The notes under the pieces are model-generated. The model had not been told where the DNA came from, searched no databases, and saw nothing but the letters and a program-made list of their open reading frames with translations. Shown here one piece after another: positions 8,469-17,750 of a DNA stretch of 64,000 nt. A program made the position numbers and the translations under genes. The stretch comes from Planctomycetia bacterium (GTDB lineage: Bacteria > Planctomycetota > Planctomycetia > Pirellulales > Thermoguttaceae), in assembly GCA_030539295.1 (NCBI GenBank), contig JAUNSJ010000004.1, positions 62,001 through 126,000 on the forward strand, in the 5' to 3' direction. Within the stretch, counting starts at the first letter, position 1. Each line of letters begins with the position of its first letter.

Positions 8469-9881
8469 TTAATAATTCAGTCCGCCTTTGAGATAAATAC
8501 TGCTCTTCGGTTTGTACCATGCGGTCCCAAACGCGTAAAGCTCACGGCCAAAGGCACCGCCGAATTCAATATTACCGGTAAGTGATTTCGGGGTGTTAAA
8601 CGAAAGACCCAAGCCAACCCGATAATCGTTGTAGTCGGTATTGAAGACGTCGCCGTCGGAATCTTTTATGAGCCAGCGGCCTCCGCCTATCTTGCCTTGA
8701 ACGTAGCCCCACCAGTCGGTTTCGTTCAGCTTACCGAGATAGCGTGACAAACGCGGGTCGGGAAAGACGAGTCGCCAGACATTGCGTTCGTTTGGTTTCC
8801 AGATCACCCCTGCGACTGGCAGGAGTTTGTAACGATTGCGGCAGAGATAGATAACGCCGCCGGTCGCCTGGAATCGACCATCGTCGGTTATATTGAGTAC
8901 CCCTGCAGCACGTCCGCGAACGTAGATCGCATGCTTATTCACCTTCTTAAAGGACGCGGCCAGTCCGACCTGGACCCAGGCTTCCATGGAAAACTCGTCG
9001 GTAATCTGCGGGCGAACGCCAAAGGCAAGATTTGCGTCGAACGTTTGCGGCGGCATGTCGGAGATATTATGGGGCCAGCCGAGCGGTCCGGACCACAGGT
9101 TCAACGAAAAGCCTGGCGCAACGTACCAAAACCCGGAATTACTCTTCATACTTTTGAGCAGTCCGCACGGAAACGAGAACTCTGTGAACAGATTGAACTC
9201 GTTCATGCCGAGTCCGGATTCCTTACTGCCGCGAGGTATATAGAGCGTTTCCGCGGAGAGATTGTGCCAGAATTTCATGACCTGCTGCACCGGTTCCGTA
9301 AAGCTTCCGGACCCTGTACTCGTTCCTGTGGAAGGATTTAAGGCGATTCCGGAGCCGTCGCCATAGACAGGCGGCGCGGTCGAGGGGGCGGGCGGTACGT
9401 ACGGCGTTCCGGTTACGGTCCCGGAGCCGGTCAGGGTCGGCGCGGTTGAGGCCGGATCGGCTTGCGCAACGTAGGTTGTCGCGTAGGGGTTGTAGACGGT
9501 ATTCCAGTAGCTCGTGTTGCTCGACTGCCCGCGAATCAGGAGTGAGGGGTAGAGGTCACTTGCCTGCACGGAACTTGTGGCCAGGTCTTCAGTTAAGGCG
9601 GTAAAGTCGTCTTCTTCGTCAAAATCCAGAGCAGGAAACGAATCTTGCGAGGTCGGTATCCCGTTCCAGGCCGCCGCAGGGAACAGAACATCGCAAGATG
9701 ACGTAACACAATCTGTGGCAAGGAGTTCCTGTGAGAGTACTTGCGCCGCGGTCGCCAGCAGAAAGGCCAGCGTAAGGAGCAGACGCAACTGTACCGTCCA
9801 CGGCGAGCCCCAGGCACAAGGTTTCCGCCGCCTATCCCGTAGGCTATCGTCGCTCGAACTGTTTCTACACGTCTTTTTCAT
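8469..9881 (-). CDS. Predicted outer membrane or envelope protein, paralogue 2
   Basis: A 470-residue exported protein. The signal segment LRLLLTLAFLLATAAQVLSQ is preceded by a basic stretch. It is followed by a Ser/Thr/Pro/Gly-rich region of about 150 residues with many TGSG and PAPSTAPP-type runs, likely a surface linker. The C-terminal 260 residues resemble the downstream paralogue and look like a beta-barrel (alternating aromatic strands, ending in a Tyr). Function unknown. The gene is first of a two-gene unit on the minus strand. The 420 bases upstream are shared with the divergent ECF sigma gene. Confidence 0.6.
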   Translation of the reverse strand: MKKTCRNSSSDDSLRDRRRKPCAWGSPWTVQLRLLLTLAFLLATAAQVLSQELLATDCVTSSCDVLFPAAAWNGIPTSQDSFPALDFDEEDDFTALTEDLATSSVQASDLYPSLLIRGQSSNTSYWNTVYNPYATTYVAQADPASTAPTLTGSGTVTGTPYVPPAPSTAPPVYGDGSGIALNPSTGTSTGSGSFTEPVQQVMKFWHNLSAETLYIPRGSKESGLGMNEFNLFTEFSFPCGLLKSMKSNSGFWYVAPGFSLNLWSGPLGWPHNISDMPPQTFDANLAFGVRPQITDEFSMEAWVQVGLAASFKKVNKHAIYVRGRAAGVLNITDDGRFQATGGVIYLCRNRYKLLPVAGVIWKPNERNVWRLVFPDPRLSRYLGKLNETDWWGYVQGKIGGGRWLIKDSDGDVFNTDYNDYRVGLGLSFNTPKSLTGNIEFGGAFGRELYAFGTAWYKPKSSIYLKGGLNY

Positions 9882-10218
9882 TCCAAATCCGTTTTATGTC
9901 AGGCAGAGGACGAAAGCTCCGCCCCTGGAAAGACAACTAAAAAAACACAATAAGGAATGATTAACAATATTCCGACTTGGTGTCAAGAGCAATTTGAAAG
10001 TTTTACGGGAAAAGGGCCGAGATCTCGATTATTACGGTTTCTTATGGTAACTCATAATTATATAATGACTAAACCACCCGCCAGGCCTCAAAGCAGCCCC
10101 AACGTCAAACCGGCGCGTCGCAAAAGGAGCCCATTCCACTTCACTTCTGAGAAACCGGGCCCTGATTTTTTGTCTTTTCGGCTTTTTTGAAGAAAATTTC
10201 CGTTTTTTTCGCCACACT

Positions 10219-10246
10219 TTGGCATGTCAGGTGTACTATCTATAAC
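10219..10246 (+). promoter_or_regulatory. Promoter candidate for the ECF sigma / FecR cassette
   Basis: TTGGCA, 16 bases, TATAAC, about 60 bases before the ECF sigma start. It sits in the 423-base divergent region 9882-10304, which otherwise shows no gene. This is the best sigma-70-like match there. An ECF-type autoregulated promoter cannot be judged from one sequence. Confidence 0.45.
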
Positions 10247-10304
10247 GGCGTGCGAGGCGGTCGAGGCAAATTGCGCAACGTGTATAGTAATAATGAGGTA
10301 AAAT

Positions 10305-10877
10305 ATGTCAGGCAAGACAGAAACTGACAAGGCGACAGAAGATCAAAAGGATAAGGCGAAGAAAGCATTTCTGGAGCATTATGGCCTTGTGCGCTTCATT
10401 GCGTTTGAGTCGGCGCCGCAAAATGACCTCCTCGGCGATATCGTCAACGATACATTCGTCTATTTTGTGGAGCATGCCGACCGTTGGGAGTACGATCGCG
10501 ATTTGCGGCCGCTGTTGAAAGAGGTCACACGCAATATAGCCATGCGGCATTGGCGGGAACATGTTAAGCATCTGCCGGAAACCTTGGGCGAAATCGCTGA
10601 AATTTTGCAGAGGAGTACGGCAACGACCGACGAGCAGACCGGCACGTCCGACGTCAGTGAAGAACTGGACGCCATGAAGCTCTGTCTGGCGAAATTGACC
10701 GCGGAGCAGAAGAAACTCATTGATGCTTATTATTTCGGTAAGGTTAAACTTGTGGTCCTGGCGAAAGAATCGGGTATTAAGGAGGGAACGCTTCGAAAAA
10801 TGATGTATCGAATTCGAGCGGCGCTCCGCGCTTGTATTGAGCGGGTACTGAAAGGGAGGAACGTTCATGTCGAGTAA
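10305..10877 (+). CDS. ECF-type RNA polymerase sigma factor
   Basis: A 190-residue protein with the two ECF sigma domains. Region 2 (residues about 20-85) contains a DIVNDTFVYF segment in the place of the DxxQETF core-binding motif. Region 4 (about 125-185) holds a helix-turn-helix, SGIKEGTLRKMMYRIR. It resembles the Rhodopirellula/Verrucomicrobium ECF family often paired with FecR-LamG regulators. The ATG at 10305 follows TGAGGT. Its stop overlaps the start of the FecR gene by 11 bases, so the two are translationally coupled and likely form a sigma/anti-sigma pair. A paralogue with the same arrangement lies at 22565-23155. Confidence 0.85.
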   Translation: MSGKTETDKATEDQKDKAKKAFLEHYGLVRFIAFESAPQNDLLGDIVNDTFVYFVEHADRWEYDRDLRPLLKEVTRNIAMRHWREHVKHLPETLGEIAEILQRSTATTDEQTGTSDVSEELDAMKLCLAKLTAEQKKLIDAYYFGKVKLVVLAKESGIKEGTLRKMMYRIRAALRACIERVLKGRNVHVE

Positions 10878-12627
10878 TCCCTACGAGCACTATCAATTGG
10901 TAGACGCCTGGGTCGACGGTTCCCTGTCCGCAGAGGAAGCTCTCATTCTGCTGAACCTGCTCCGGACCGATGCTAAAGCGGTGGAATTATTGCGTGCTAA
11001 TGTGCTCGTCGATTTTTTACTCAAAGAAAGCTGCCGAACGGCGAACGATCTTCAAGCACTCTGGGAACAGCAGGAGACAAAAACAAAAGTGCAGAAAGAG
11101 GCGTTGGCAAGTCCGGACAGGCAGTCTGCTCCTGCGGCGGCTCCGGAACTCTCCTGGGATGAACTGGTTCGCTTACAGAATCTTGAGCGGCCGTATCATG
11201 TTGCGCCGGAGCACTGGAAGCCGTTACCGCCAGGCGGGTATAATCATCCGATTCGTTTTTCGCTGGATGACGCGGAATATTCAGGTGGACGTTGGAATTT
11301 ATTTTCGAAGTTCGTGCCGATTTCAAAGAATTGGAAGAAAACGACCGTAGCACTTCTGGCATTTTTTATTCCCGCATTTTTGTTGATATTGATTGCGTTT
11401 TCCGTTAGACAACCAGCAGGAGAGCAGGACGCGGTACTGCCAACAGATGGCGTTGCCAGTATAACAGAAATGATTGACGCGGTTTGGGAACCGGACACGC
11501 AGGTCTATAAGCGAGGTCAGATTCTTGACGACAGCACACTTCGACTCAAGAGTGGAACAGTGCAGGTAACAACCGACCGCGGTACTGAACTCATCTTGGA
11601 AGGACCGGGCGAGTTATGTGTTAATGATGAAATGAAAGCGTTTTGTCAAGCGGGAAAATTAAACGTTCGTGTCGCGAAATCTGATATTGGCTATGAAGTT
11701 GTAACGCCGCATGGCCGCATTATTGACCGGGGAACCGAGTTCTTTATTGAAGCGATGCAGGGCAAAACGAAACTTGCCGTTAGTCAGGGAAAGGTCGATT
11801 ACGCGTCTTCGGGTGGTGGAGTATATTCTGTATTTGTGAATGAAGCGATTGTATTTGACTTATATGGCAAGATAAAAAAACTGGTAGCGTCTCAAGTTTC
11901 ACAGCATTATACATCGGCAACGTTTGCCACGAGTGTGAAGAAGCGAGCGACTGAGATACAGGAAGAGCGAGCGTTACGCGACGAGAAGCTGGACGTGGAT
12001 CCTAAGCTTTTGGCACGTTTTTTCCTTGGTAAAAAACGTTCACACATTGTGAATTTATCAAAGAACGGCCAAAAGAATATTCCGGAACTGACTCTGGCGG
12101 GGAATCGTTGGTGTGAAGGGGAACTGACAACACTCGATGCGCTGGATCTTTCGGATGAAACGAGTTTCGCCGAATTTACCATTCCGGGGAGATTGCAAAA
12201 TATGAAACTTGAGGTGACGGTACGTATGGACAAGTACGGGAAATCGGGCAATATTCTACTGGCATCCCGTGATTTTCCGAACGTGCCTGGCTCGTTTATC
12301 TGGCAGGTCAGTTGCGATGGACGACTTCAGCTGCACGTGGCAACGTCCGGCGGCCATACGGTTCAATTCGATTCCTCCCCGGTTTTGGACAGGAGCCTGC
12401 TGAAAACGTGGGGGCGTATTGCTGTGAGTCTGGATACGCGTACGCGAACGGTCAATCATTTTTATGACGGTAAACTGGTGCACGCCGCGCCGTTAACCGA
12501 CATTGGTTTCCTTAAGCCTGGCGACTGTGCCGTGGGGCATTTTAAGGGCAATAAACAATATTTCAATACGCGTTTACTAAACGGCGCTGTTGGAGAGATT
12601 AAAGTCTGGGGAAATTCCCAGGAATAA
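10867..12627 (+). CDS. FecR-type anti-sigma regulator with LamG-like domain
   Basis: A 586-residue single-pass membrane protein. The N-terminal 155 residues are cytoplasmic and begin with an anti-sigma-like helical segment (LVDAWVDGSLSAEEALILL). A transmembrane helix lies at about 159-181. Next is a FecR domain with the typical GTVQVTTDRGTELILEGPG and TPHGRIIDRGTEF segments (about 225-320). The C-terminal 200 residues form a concanavalin/LamG-like fold (IWQVSCDGRLQLHV, HFYDGKLVHAAPL, GEIKVWG). It probably holds the coupled ECF sigma factor inactive and senses a glycan or surface signal outside. The sensing role is inferred from family knowledge. Confidence 0.8.
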   Translation: MSSNPYEHYQLVDAWVDGSLSAEEALILLNLLRTDAKAVELLRANVLVDFLLKESCRTANDLQALWEQQETKTKVQKEALASPDRQSAPAAAPELSWDELVRLQNLERPYHVAPEHWKPLPPGGYNHPIRFSLDDAEYSGGRWNLFSKFVPISKNWKKTTVALLAFFIPAFLLILIAFSVRQPAGEQDAVLPTDGVASITEMIDAVWEPDTQVYKRGQILDDSTLRLKSGTVQVTTDRGTELILEGPGELCVNDEMKAFCQAGKLNVRVAKSDIGYEVVTPHGRIIDRGTEFFIEAMQGKTKLAVSQGKVDYASSGGGVYSVFVNEAIVFDLYGKIKKLVASQVSQHYTSATFATSVKKRATEIQEERALRDEKLDVDPKLLARFFLGKKRSHIVNLSKNGQKNIPELTLAGNRWCEGELTTLDALDLSDETSFAEFTIPGRLQNMKLEVTVRMDKYGKSGNILLASRDFPNVPGSFIWQVSCDGRLQLHVATSGGHTVQFDSSPVLDRSLLKTWGRIAVSLDTRTRTVNHFYDGKLVHAAPLTDIGFLKPGDCAVGHFKGNKQYFNTRLLNGAVGEIKVWGNSQE

Positions 12628-12689
12628 CCCATTTGCGTAGAACGTTAATTACAAGCGCTGCGCGATAAATTCAAAAGGAGAAATACGAA

Positions 12690-13916
12690 ATGAGAAAAGA
12701 ATTTAGTATTGAAGCGATCTTGTCCGGTACGACTGTGGATAAGGCGAAATTCTGTGCGAACAACTGTAAGTTGAGTCTTCGCGGGATAGCCCGGCTCAAA
12801 CGTTTTTTTGGTTTTACGCTCGTTGAACTGCTGGTGGTCATTGCAATTATTGGTATTTTAATTGCTTTGCTGTTGCCGGCGGTGCAGGCGGCCCGGGAAG
12901 CTGCCCGGCGTATGCAATGCACCAACAATATAAAGCAGTTGTCGCTTGCCTTGCAGAATTATCACGACGCGTATTCGGCGTTCCCTACCGCGTGGTCTCT
13001 TACGCTGAATAACAGTAAGTCCGATTGTTTATCCGTTCTTTTTACATTACTCCCGTTTTGTGAAAACAGTGCTCTTTACGACGTTGGAATTACCTGGACG
13101 AAGAATTATTCTGCGAATGAATGGGATGGAAACAAGGACCCGGTTGAGGGTAATCCATTTGCCTGTCAGCCGGTTATGGTTCGATGCCCCTCTGAATCGG
13201 TAGCGCCTGTGGAACCGGGCAAGAAGTTCGGGCAAAATAATTACGTTACCTGTGGTGCCGACTGGCAGGATGCGGGAATCGGAGGCAAGAAGGGGAATAA
13301 GTGTTCCTATGACCACAATCCAAGGTCGGTATTTGATGCGAGAAAGCGTCCGGATTTTTCGCGATTCTGGTGCGCTATTTCGGCAATAACAGATGGCACA
13401 AGTAACACAGCCTGTTTTTCCGAAAGCTGTATGGGTGGTCCGGATTCCAACTATTCATTAGTAAAAGTTGGAGTTGCTGTCATGAACACGGCTGTGGTCG
13501 AGCCGGAGTCGCCTGTGCTGGTAACCAGTGCTGTCGTGAGTGACTGTCTGAATCTGGCAAACGGGAAATATTATGCGTCGGGCCATCCCAGCAAAGATAC
13601 CTCATTATTTAAACAAAAGTTATGGTTCGACGGTTATCCTTTGAACGGGACGTTCCATACGATCCTCCCGCCTAATGGTCCCAGTTGCACGAACAATAAG
13701 ATCCATAAATATGCGGGTCCCTTTATGAAATCGGCGAGCAGTTATCACAGTGGCGGAGTCAACGTGGGCCTCTACGACGGAAGTGTGCGATTCGTTTCCG
13801 ATACGATTGATTGTGGCGACCTCTCGAGCGCGAAGATTGTAGAGCGTGGTGCTTCGGAGTTCGGAGTTTGGGGTGCGCTCGGTTCCATTAATGGCGGTGA
13901 GACGAGTTCTCTTTAG
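12690..13916 (+). CDS. DUF1559 pseudopilin-like protein
   Basis: A 408-residue protein with a type IV prepilin-like motif [19 protein letters not shown] followed by the [11 protein letters not shown]-type segment of planctomycete DUF1559 proteins. The C-terminal H-x9-DG motif is present ([16 protein letters not shown]), followed by SDTIDCGD. The leader before the FTLVELL motif is unusually long (about 41 residues). Such proteins are thought to be processed by a prepilin peptidase and anchored at, or exported to, the cell surface; their role is not established. It follows the FecR gene by 62 bases in the first cassette and precedes the small lipoprotein and the phosphatase. Confidence 0.9.
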   Translation: MRKEFSIEAILSGTTVDKAKFCANNCKLSLRGIARLKRFFGFTLVELLVVIAIIGILIALLLPAVQAAREAARRMQCTNNIKQLSLALQNYHDAYSAFPTAWSLTLNNSKSDCLSVLFTLLPFCENSALYDVGITWTKNYSANEWDGNKDPVEGNPFACQPVMVRCPSESVAPVEPGKKFGQNNYVTCGADWQDAGIGGKKGNKCSYDHNPRSVFDARKRPDFSRFWCAISAITDGTSNTACFSESCMGGPDSNYSLVKVGVAVMNTAVVEPESPVLVTSAVVSDCLNLANGKYYASGHPSKDTSLFKQKLWFDGYPLNGTFHTILPPNGPSCTNNKIHKYAGPFMKSASSYHSGGVNVGLYDGSVRFVSDTIDCGDLSSAKIVERGASEFGVWGALGSINGGETSSL

Positions 13917-14037
13917 TCGTTTGTTAAGTTGTTTCATAAAGCCGTTCTGAATTTATGTGCGAACCAGCATGAATCAGAACGGTGTTACGAAAAATAAGGA
14001 AAGGTAATAGAGAAAGGTATAATCAAGGAAACATACA

Positions 14038-14526
14038 ATGAATCGTAATTTACGTACAATACTAATGGGGGTCGCTGCGGTTGTGCTGTGCTGCGGCTGT
14101 CAGCCCCAGCGGCCAGAAGGTTTGGAGAAGCTGTACCCTGTGCAGTTAACCTTTACTCAGGAAACGAAACCTCTTGAGGGCGCTATTGTTTCTCTTACCA
14201 GTGTTGACAAGAGTGTCAGGTATACCGTAGGGGGAGTAACAGACGCAAGTGGTGTTGTCCTACTGTACACGCAGGGGCAGTATAAGGGAGTCCCTGCCGG
14301 AACGTACAAGGTGCGAGTTGTAAAGACGGAAGAGACGGAATCGAATTCTCTTGACGGTGCTGAATTCGAAGCTTGGGCAAGGAGCAACGATGACGCGAAA
14401 ACGGAATCCTGGTCCTTGGTGGAGAAGTCTTATACGAAATTTGAGACAACGCCGTTGGAATTGAAGGTTTCGGAACGAGTCGATACACAGTTTGACCTCG
14501 GGCGTCCGGTTCGGGACGTCCTTTAG
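14038..14526 (+). CDS. Small lipoprotein with carboxypeptidase-regulatory-like fold, family copy 1
   Basis: A 162-residue lipoprotein: signal ending in LCCGC at about residue 20, then the family signature P-E-G-L-x-K-L-Y-P followed by a strand-rich body. The pattern K-P-L-E-G-A-x-V-S-L, then TDASGVVLLYT and GVPAGTYKVRV, is typical of CarboxypepD_reg-like Ig folds. The C-terminus repeats the family motif TTPLELKV-x-FDLGRPVRD. Two paralogues (20270-20779 and 45376-45858) share both end signatures and also lie next to DUF1559 genes. It lies 121 bases after the DUF1559 gene and 26 bases before the phosphatase. Role unknown; a surface adaptor or binding module is plausible. Confidence 0.75.
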   Translation: MNRNLRTILMGVAAVVLCCGCQPQRPEGLEKLYPVQLTFTQETKPLEGAIVSLTSVDKSVRYTVGGVTDASGVVLLYTQGQYKGVPAGTYKVRVVKTEETESNSLDGAEFEAWARSNDDAKTESWSLVEKSYTKFETTPLELKVSERVDTQFDLGRPVRDVL

Positions 14527-14552
14527 ACAAGCGAAGAAAGAGAAAGTATACA

Positions 14553-15944
14553 ATGAAAATATCACGCAAGAGAATTATCTTGTTCCTGTTGATGGCCTGG
14601 CTCTGTTGTGGAATCACATTGGGTCAGGAGCTTAGTCCGGTCAAATATGTATTCCTTTTTATAGGCGATGGTATGTCTGTCCCGCAACGCATGCTGGCGG
14701 AGGAATACGCGAAGAAGACGAACCGGCCGGGCCTGTATTTGAATTCCTTTCCGAATCATGCGTTGACCATAACAGGCTGTGTCTACTCGTGCATGACAGA
14801 TTCCGCAGCCAGTGGGACCGCAATTGCCTGTGGCGAAAAGACAGGGGGCGGGCAGTTGGGTTTGGACGCGTCGGGAACGCGTCGGCTGGAGTCCGTGGCG
14901 GAAGCTGCCCGGGATGCCGGACGCAAAGTTGGTATTATTACCAGTGTTACGCTCAATAATGCCACGCCTGCCGCGTTCTATGCGCACAATATGAGCCGTG
15001 GGGCAGGGTACGAAATTAATCTCGACTTGCTTGATTCCGGGTTCGACTATTTTGCCGGGGGGGCGGTTGGCAGTCAGGACGATAAAAAAAGTGCCCGTTA
15101 TTCCGGGGTTATTTTTGATCTGGCGAAGCAGAAAGGATATACCGTTCTGCACGACGCGAACGAGATTCTTGCCTTGACCCCGGACCGCGGCCGAGTTATT
15201 GCCTGTCAGAAAGAGGGGCCACTTCCGTTTACTATTGACTGGCAAGAGGGGCTGACGTTAGCCGAGTATACAAAAAAAGGCATTGAAATGCTGGATAATC
15301 CAAATGGATTTTTTATGATGGTCGAAGGCGGAAAGATCGACTGGGCATGTCACGCCAACGACGCGGCCAGTGCTGTTTGGGAGACGCTCGCCTTGGACGA
15401 CGCGGTTCAGGTTGCTGGCAATTTTATGAAGGAGCATCCGAACGAGACCATTATTGTCGTAACAGGCGACCACGAGACAGGCGGCTTAACGTTGGGATAT
15501 AATGAGACGGGTCAAGGGACCTATATTGAACTTCTTTCGTACCAGAAATGTTCTCTTGATTTCTTTATACAAAAGCTGGCTGCCTTTGGCAAAGAGAAAG
15601 GGAATGATCTGTGCATTGCGGACGTTCAGGCAATGATTACAGAAAACCTTGGCCTGTTGTTTTCCGCGGAAAACAAGGAGGATCGACTGCTGCTCAATGA
15701 GGCGGAACAGATAAAGACGAACGAAGCGATAACTAAATTCCTTCACAATCCGAAGGAGGAATCCGACCCGCTGGCGAGAACCGTTGTAAAGATTCTCAAT
15801 AATAAAGCATCACTCGGCTGGACAACGTCGTCACACACTGCTTTACCGGTCGATACCTCTGCCATTGGTGTTCAGTCAGAAAGATTTAACGGACTTATTG
15901 ATAATACCGACATAGCCAAACGTCTCAAGCAGATGATTCGGTGA
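14553..15944 (+). CDS. Alkaline phosphatase (PhoA family)
   Basis: A 463-residue exported enzyme with a signal peptide (IILFLLMAWLCCGITLG). Catalytic landmarks are present: metal-ligand GDGMS at 38-42, the nucleophile context TDSAASGTA at 82-90 with Ser84 equivalent to E. coli PhoA Ser102, a second metal site in EGGKIDWACHAND, and VTGDHETGG at 303-311. The length agrees with the family. It would release phosphate from monoesters in the periplasm or at the cell surface. It follows the small lipoprotein gene by 26 bases and ends the first ECF/FecR cassette, so it is a likely target of that regulatory pair. Confidence 0.9.
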   Translation: MKISRKRIILFLLMAWLCCGITLGQELSPVKYVFLFIGDGMSVPQRMLAEEYAKKTNRPGLYLNSFPNHALTITGCVYSCMTDSAASGTAIACGEKTGGGQLGLDASGTRRLESVAEAARDAGRKVGIITSVTLNNATPAAFYAHNMSRGAGYEINLDLLDSGFDYFAGGAVGSQDDKKSARYSGVIFDLAKQKGYTVLHDANEILALTPDRGRVIACQKEGPLPFTIDWQEGLTLAEYTKKGIEMLDNPNGFFMMVEGGKIDWACHANDAASAVWETLALDDAVQVAGNFMKEHPNETIIVVTGDHETGGLTLGYNETGQGTYIELLSYQKCSLDFFIQKLAAFGKEKGNDLCIADVQAMITENLGLLFSAENKEDRLLLNEAEQIKTNEAITKFLHNPKEESDPLARTVVKILNNKASLGWTTSSHTALPVDTSAIGVQSERFNGLIDNTDIAKRLKQMIR

Positions 15945-16012
15945 CAAGGTCGGTTGGCAGGTCAATGGAGTTGGGGAACGAAATGGAGATGCGATGAGAG
16001 ATGGTTTTTTTC

Positions 16013-16054
16013 GTGGGGGGACTTTTGAAAAGTTCCCCCACACCCCGTCAAACT
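16013..16054 (+). terminator. Strong hairpin terminator after the phosphatase
   Basis: Near-perfect inverted repeat GTGGGGGGACTTTT / AAAAGTTCCCCCAC (one G-T pair), followed by ACCCCGTCAAAC and a run of seven T. A second short hairpin AGGC-TTC-GCCT follows at about 16064. The 307-base gap 15945-16251 otherwise contains only this element and the promoter at 16132. Confidence 0.65.
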
Positions 16055-16131
16055 TTTTTTAATAGGCTTCGCCTCCAATTATTAGAATGAACTCTCAGTT
16101 TGAAACGCCCGCGCGCCAATTGATATCCCCC

Positions 16132-16160
16132 TTGACAGTATGGAGTGAGTAAATAATATT
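16132..16160 (+). promoter_or_regulatory. Promoter of the DUF3863-like gene
   Basis: TTGACA, 17 bases, AATATT. The -35 is perfect and the -10 is weaker. It lies about 90 bases before the gene start. Confidence 0.55.
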
Positions 16161-16251
16161 TATAATAACGAATAAAGGGGCCCGTGACTTACGTGGTGTG
16201 AGTTGCATGGAGAAGTCTGGGAATTGAGAACAATCGCACAGAGGAGTTAAG

Positions 16252-17646
16252 ATGAGCGTTAAATATATCGGTATTAAAATTGGAATTCTGGTCTGTCTTG
16301 CGTTTGCGACGTCTTCTTCATTTTCGCAAGAGGCTTCGTTCAATCGAGATCTGTCCCTGGAAGGGAAACGCGTCGTAACGATCAATAGTGTCATACGCGT
16401 TAACCAGATTGAGATAACCCGCGAGCGAAGTTTGGGTCAGGATGAAGCGGACCTGCATACCGTAGCCGCGGCGGACCGTTTTCGCGAGGCGATTGCCACG
16501 GCTGTTCCGGACGCGAAGGTGACCTGGGCGTTCTCCTGGCTGGCTCTTCATGACCAGCGTCCGAACTATATTGCACTACGTAAAAGGATTGTTGAATTTC
16601 ATCAGCAGTATGGCGACGAAATCACCTTCATTCCGGGCGCCTATTTTGCTCCTATGTACAATACACGTGAACAGGTTAATCAGGATCTGCACGACGGCTT
16701 AAAACGGGTCGAAGAACTTGTCGGCAATGGTTATCGGCCTGGGAGTGTTGTAGCGGGCTATCTGGCGGCTGATAACATGCGTTATTTGTCAGAAGTGGAA
16801 GATATTCACGTTGCCCAAGGGACAATCTGGAGTCAATATGGAATTGATAACGGCGATGGCGACGGGTCGATATGCTATCCGTATTATCCGAGTCGTGAGC
16901 ACTGCTGTAAGCCTGCACAGACGAAAGAAGATTTTATCGATTGCGTTAATCTCGACGGCTGGACCTGCGATTTTCTTTGTGCGCGTCGATTCGCTTTTGA
17001 AGGTGGTGGCAATAGTCGTCTTGGAGTCGGACCGATAGAAGCGTACGATCGTCTTGGGTCGGAAAACGGATTGAAGGAGTCGCTTGCTGTTACGGCCTCG
17101 CATTTTGATACGAATATAAAGTCGAACGGGTTCGGTTGGGTTACCGTCTGTTGGGAGCTTAGTCTCGTTGACGGTTCGCCCGATAGGGTTACAGACTGCC
17201 TGACAAGCTGGCTCAAGGAGATAAAGTCGCGATGGCCGGACGCTATTGTTCCGCTCCAGAGTGAATTTGGCGAAGCGTGGCGGCGCATGCACCCGAATAA
17301 CGACGACCTGAACTATCATTTCGTTCAGCGTGGAACAGGAGTCCCCGGCGCCGCGTCGGAGCCGGAGTTGGAAATCGAATGGTTTATGAACAAGGATTTT
17401 CGGCTTGCCCTGCTGCGCTCGTGGCAGACGAGCGACCCGGGTATGGTAATCGATTTTACCCGCTACGATTTACCGGCATCAGAACCTGCTGACCCGACGG
17501 ATTCGGAGCCTGTTCGCAACTGGAGCCTGATCAATCGCATTAATCAAAAGCAGCGTCGCCCGGAAGACAAGCCGGTTCCCCTGTCGAGTCTGACAGAAGC
17601 GGAAAAAACGCTCATCCAAAAACAATGTCCGGAATTGTTTCAATAG
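16252..17646 (+). CDS. Exported DUF3863-like protein
   Basis: A 464-residue protein with a cleavable signal (IGILVCLAFATSSSFSQ). The mature part begins with a VVTINSVIRVNQIE strand and runs through long alternating helices and strands, suggesting an alpha/beta barrel or polysaccharide-deacetylase-like fold. Segments such as TWAFSWLALHD, ITFIPGAYFAPMYN and VAGYLAADNMRYL look like successive barrel strands. From memory it resembles the DUF3863 family found in gut bacteria and planctomycetes; I could not confirm this. The Cys-rich stretch around residues 205-245 is unusual. It is transcribed alone from a promoter at 16132 and converges on the second cassette across a hairpin. Confidence 0.6.
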   Translation: MSVKYIGIKIGILVCLAFATSSSFSQEASFNRDLSLEGKRVVTINSVIRVNQIEITRERSLGQDEADLHTVAAADRFREAIATAVPDAKVTWAFSWLALHDQRPNYIALRKRIVEFHQQYGDEITFIPGAYFAPMYNTREQVNQDLHDGLKRVEELVGNGYRPGSVVAGYLAADNMRYLSEVEDIHVAQGTIWSQYGIDNGDGDGSICYPYYPSREHCCKPAQTKEDFIDCVNLDGWTCDFLCARRFAFEGGGNSRLGVGPIEAYDRLGSENGLKESLAVTASHFDTNIKSNGFGWVTVCWELSLVDGSPDRVTDCLTSWLKEIKSRWPDAIVPLQSEFGEAWRRMHPNNDDLNYHFVQRGTGVPGAASEPELEIEWFMNKDFRLALLRSWQTSDPGMVIDFTRYDLPASEPADPTDSEPVRNWSLINRINQKQRRPEDKPVPLSSLTEAEKTLIQKQCPELFQ

Positions 17647-17683
17647 CGGCCGTCGGATAGTGCCAGTCTGCCGGGAGAAGCTG

Positions 17684-17724
17684 GCCTCCGGGGTAAACAT
17701 GTAAGCATGCGTTTACCCGGAGGC
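17684..17724. terminator. Hairpin between convergent genes
   Basis: GCCTCCGGGGTAAAC pairs with GTTTACCCGGAGGC (14 pairs and one bulged G) across a 12-base loop. There is no T-run, so it may act in both directions by structure or with Rho. Confidence 0.6.
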
Positions 17725-17750
17725 AATGGCCGTTCCCGCTTACACGGCGA

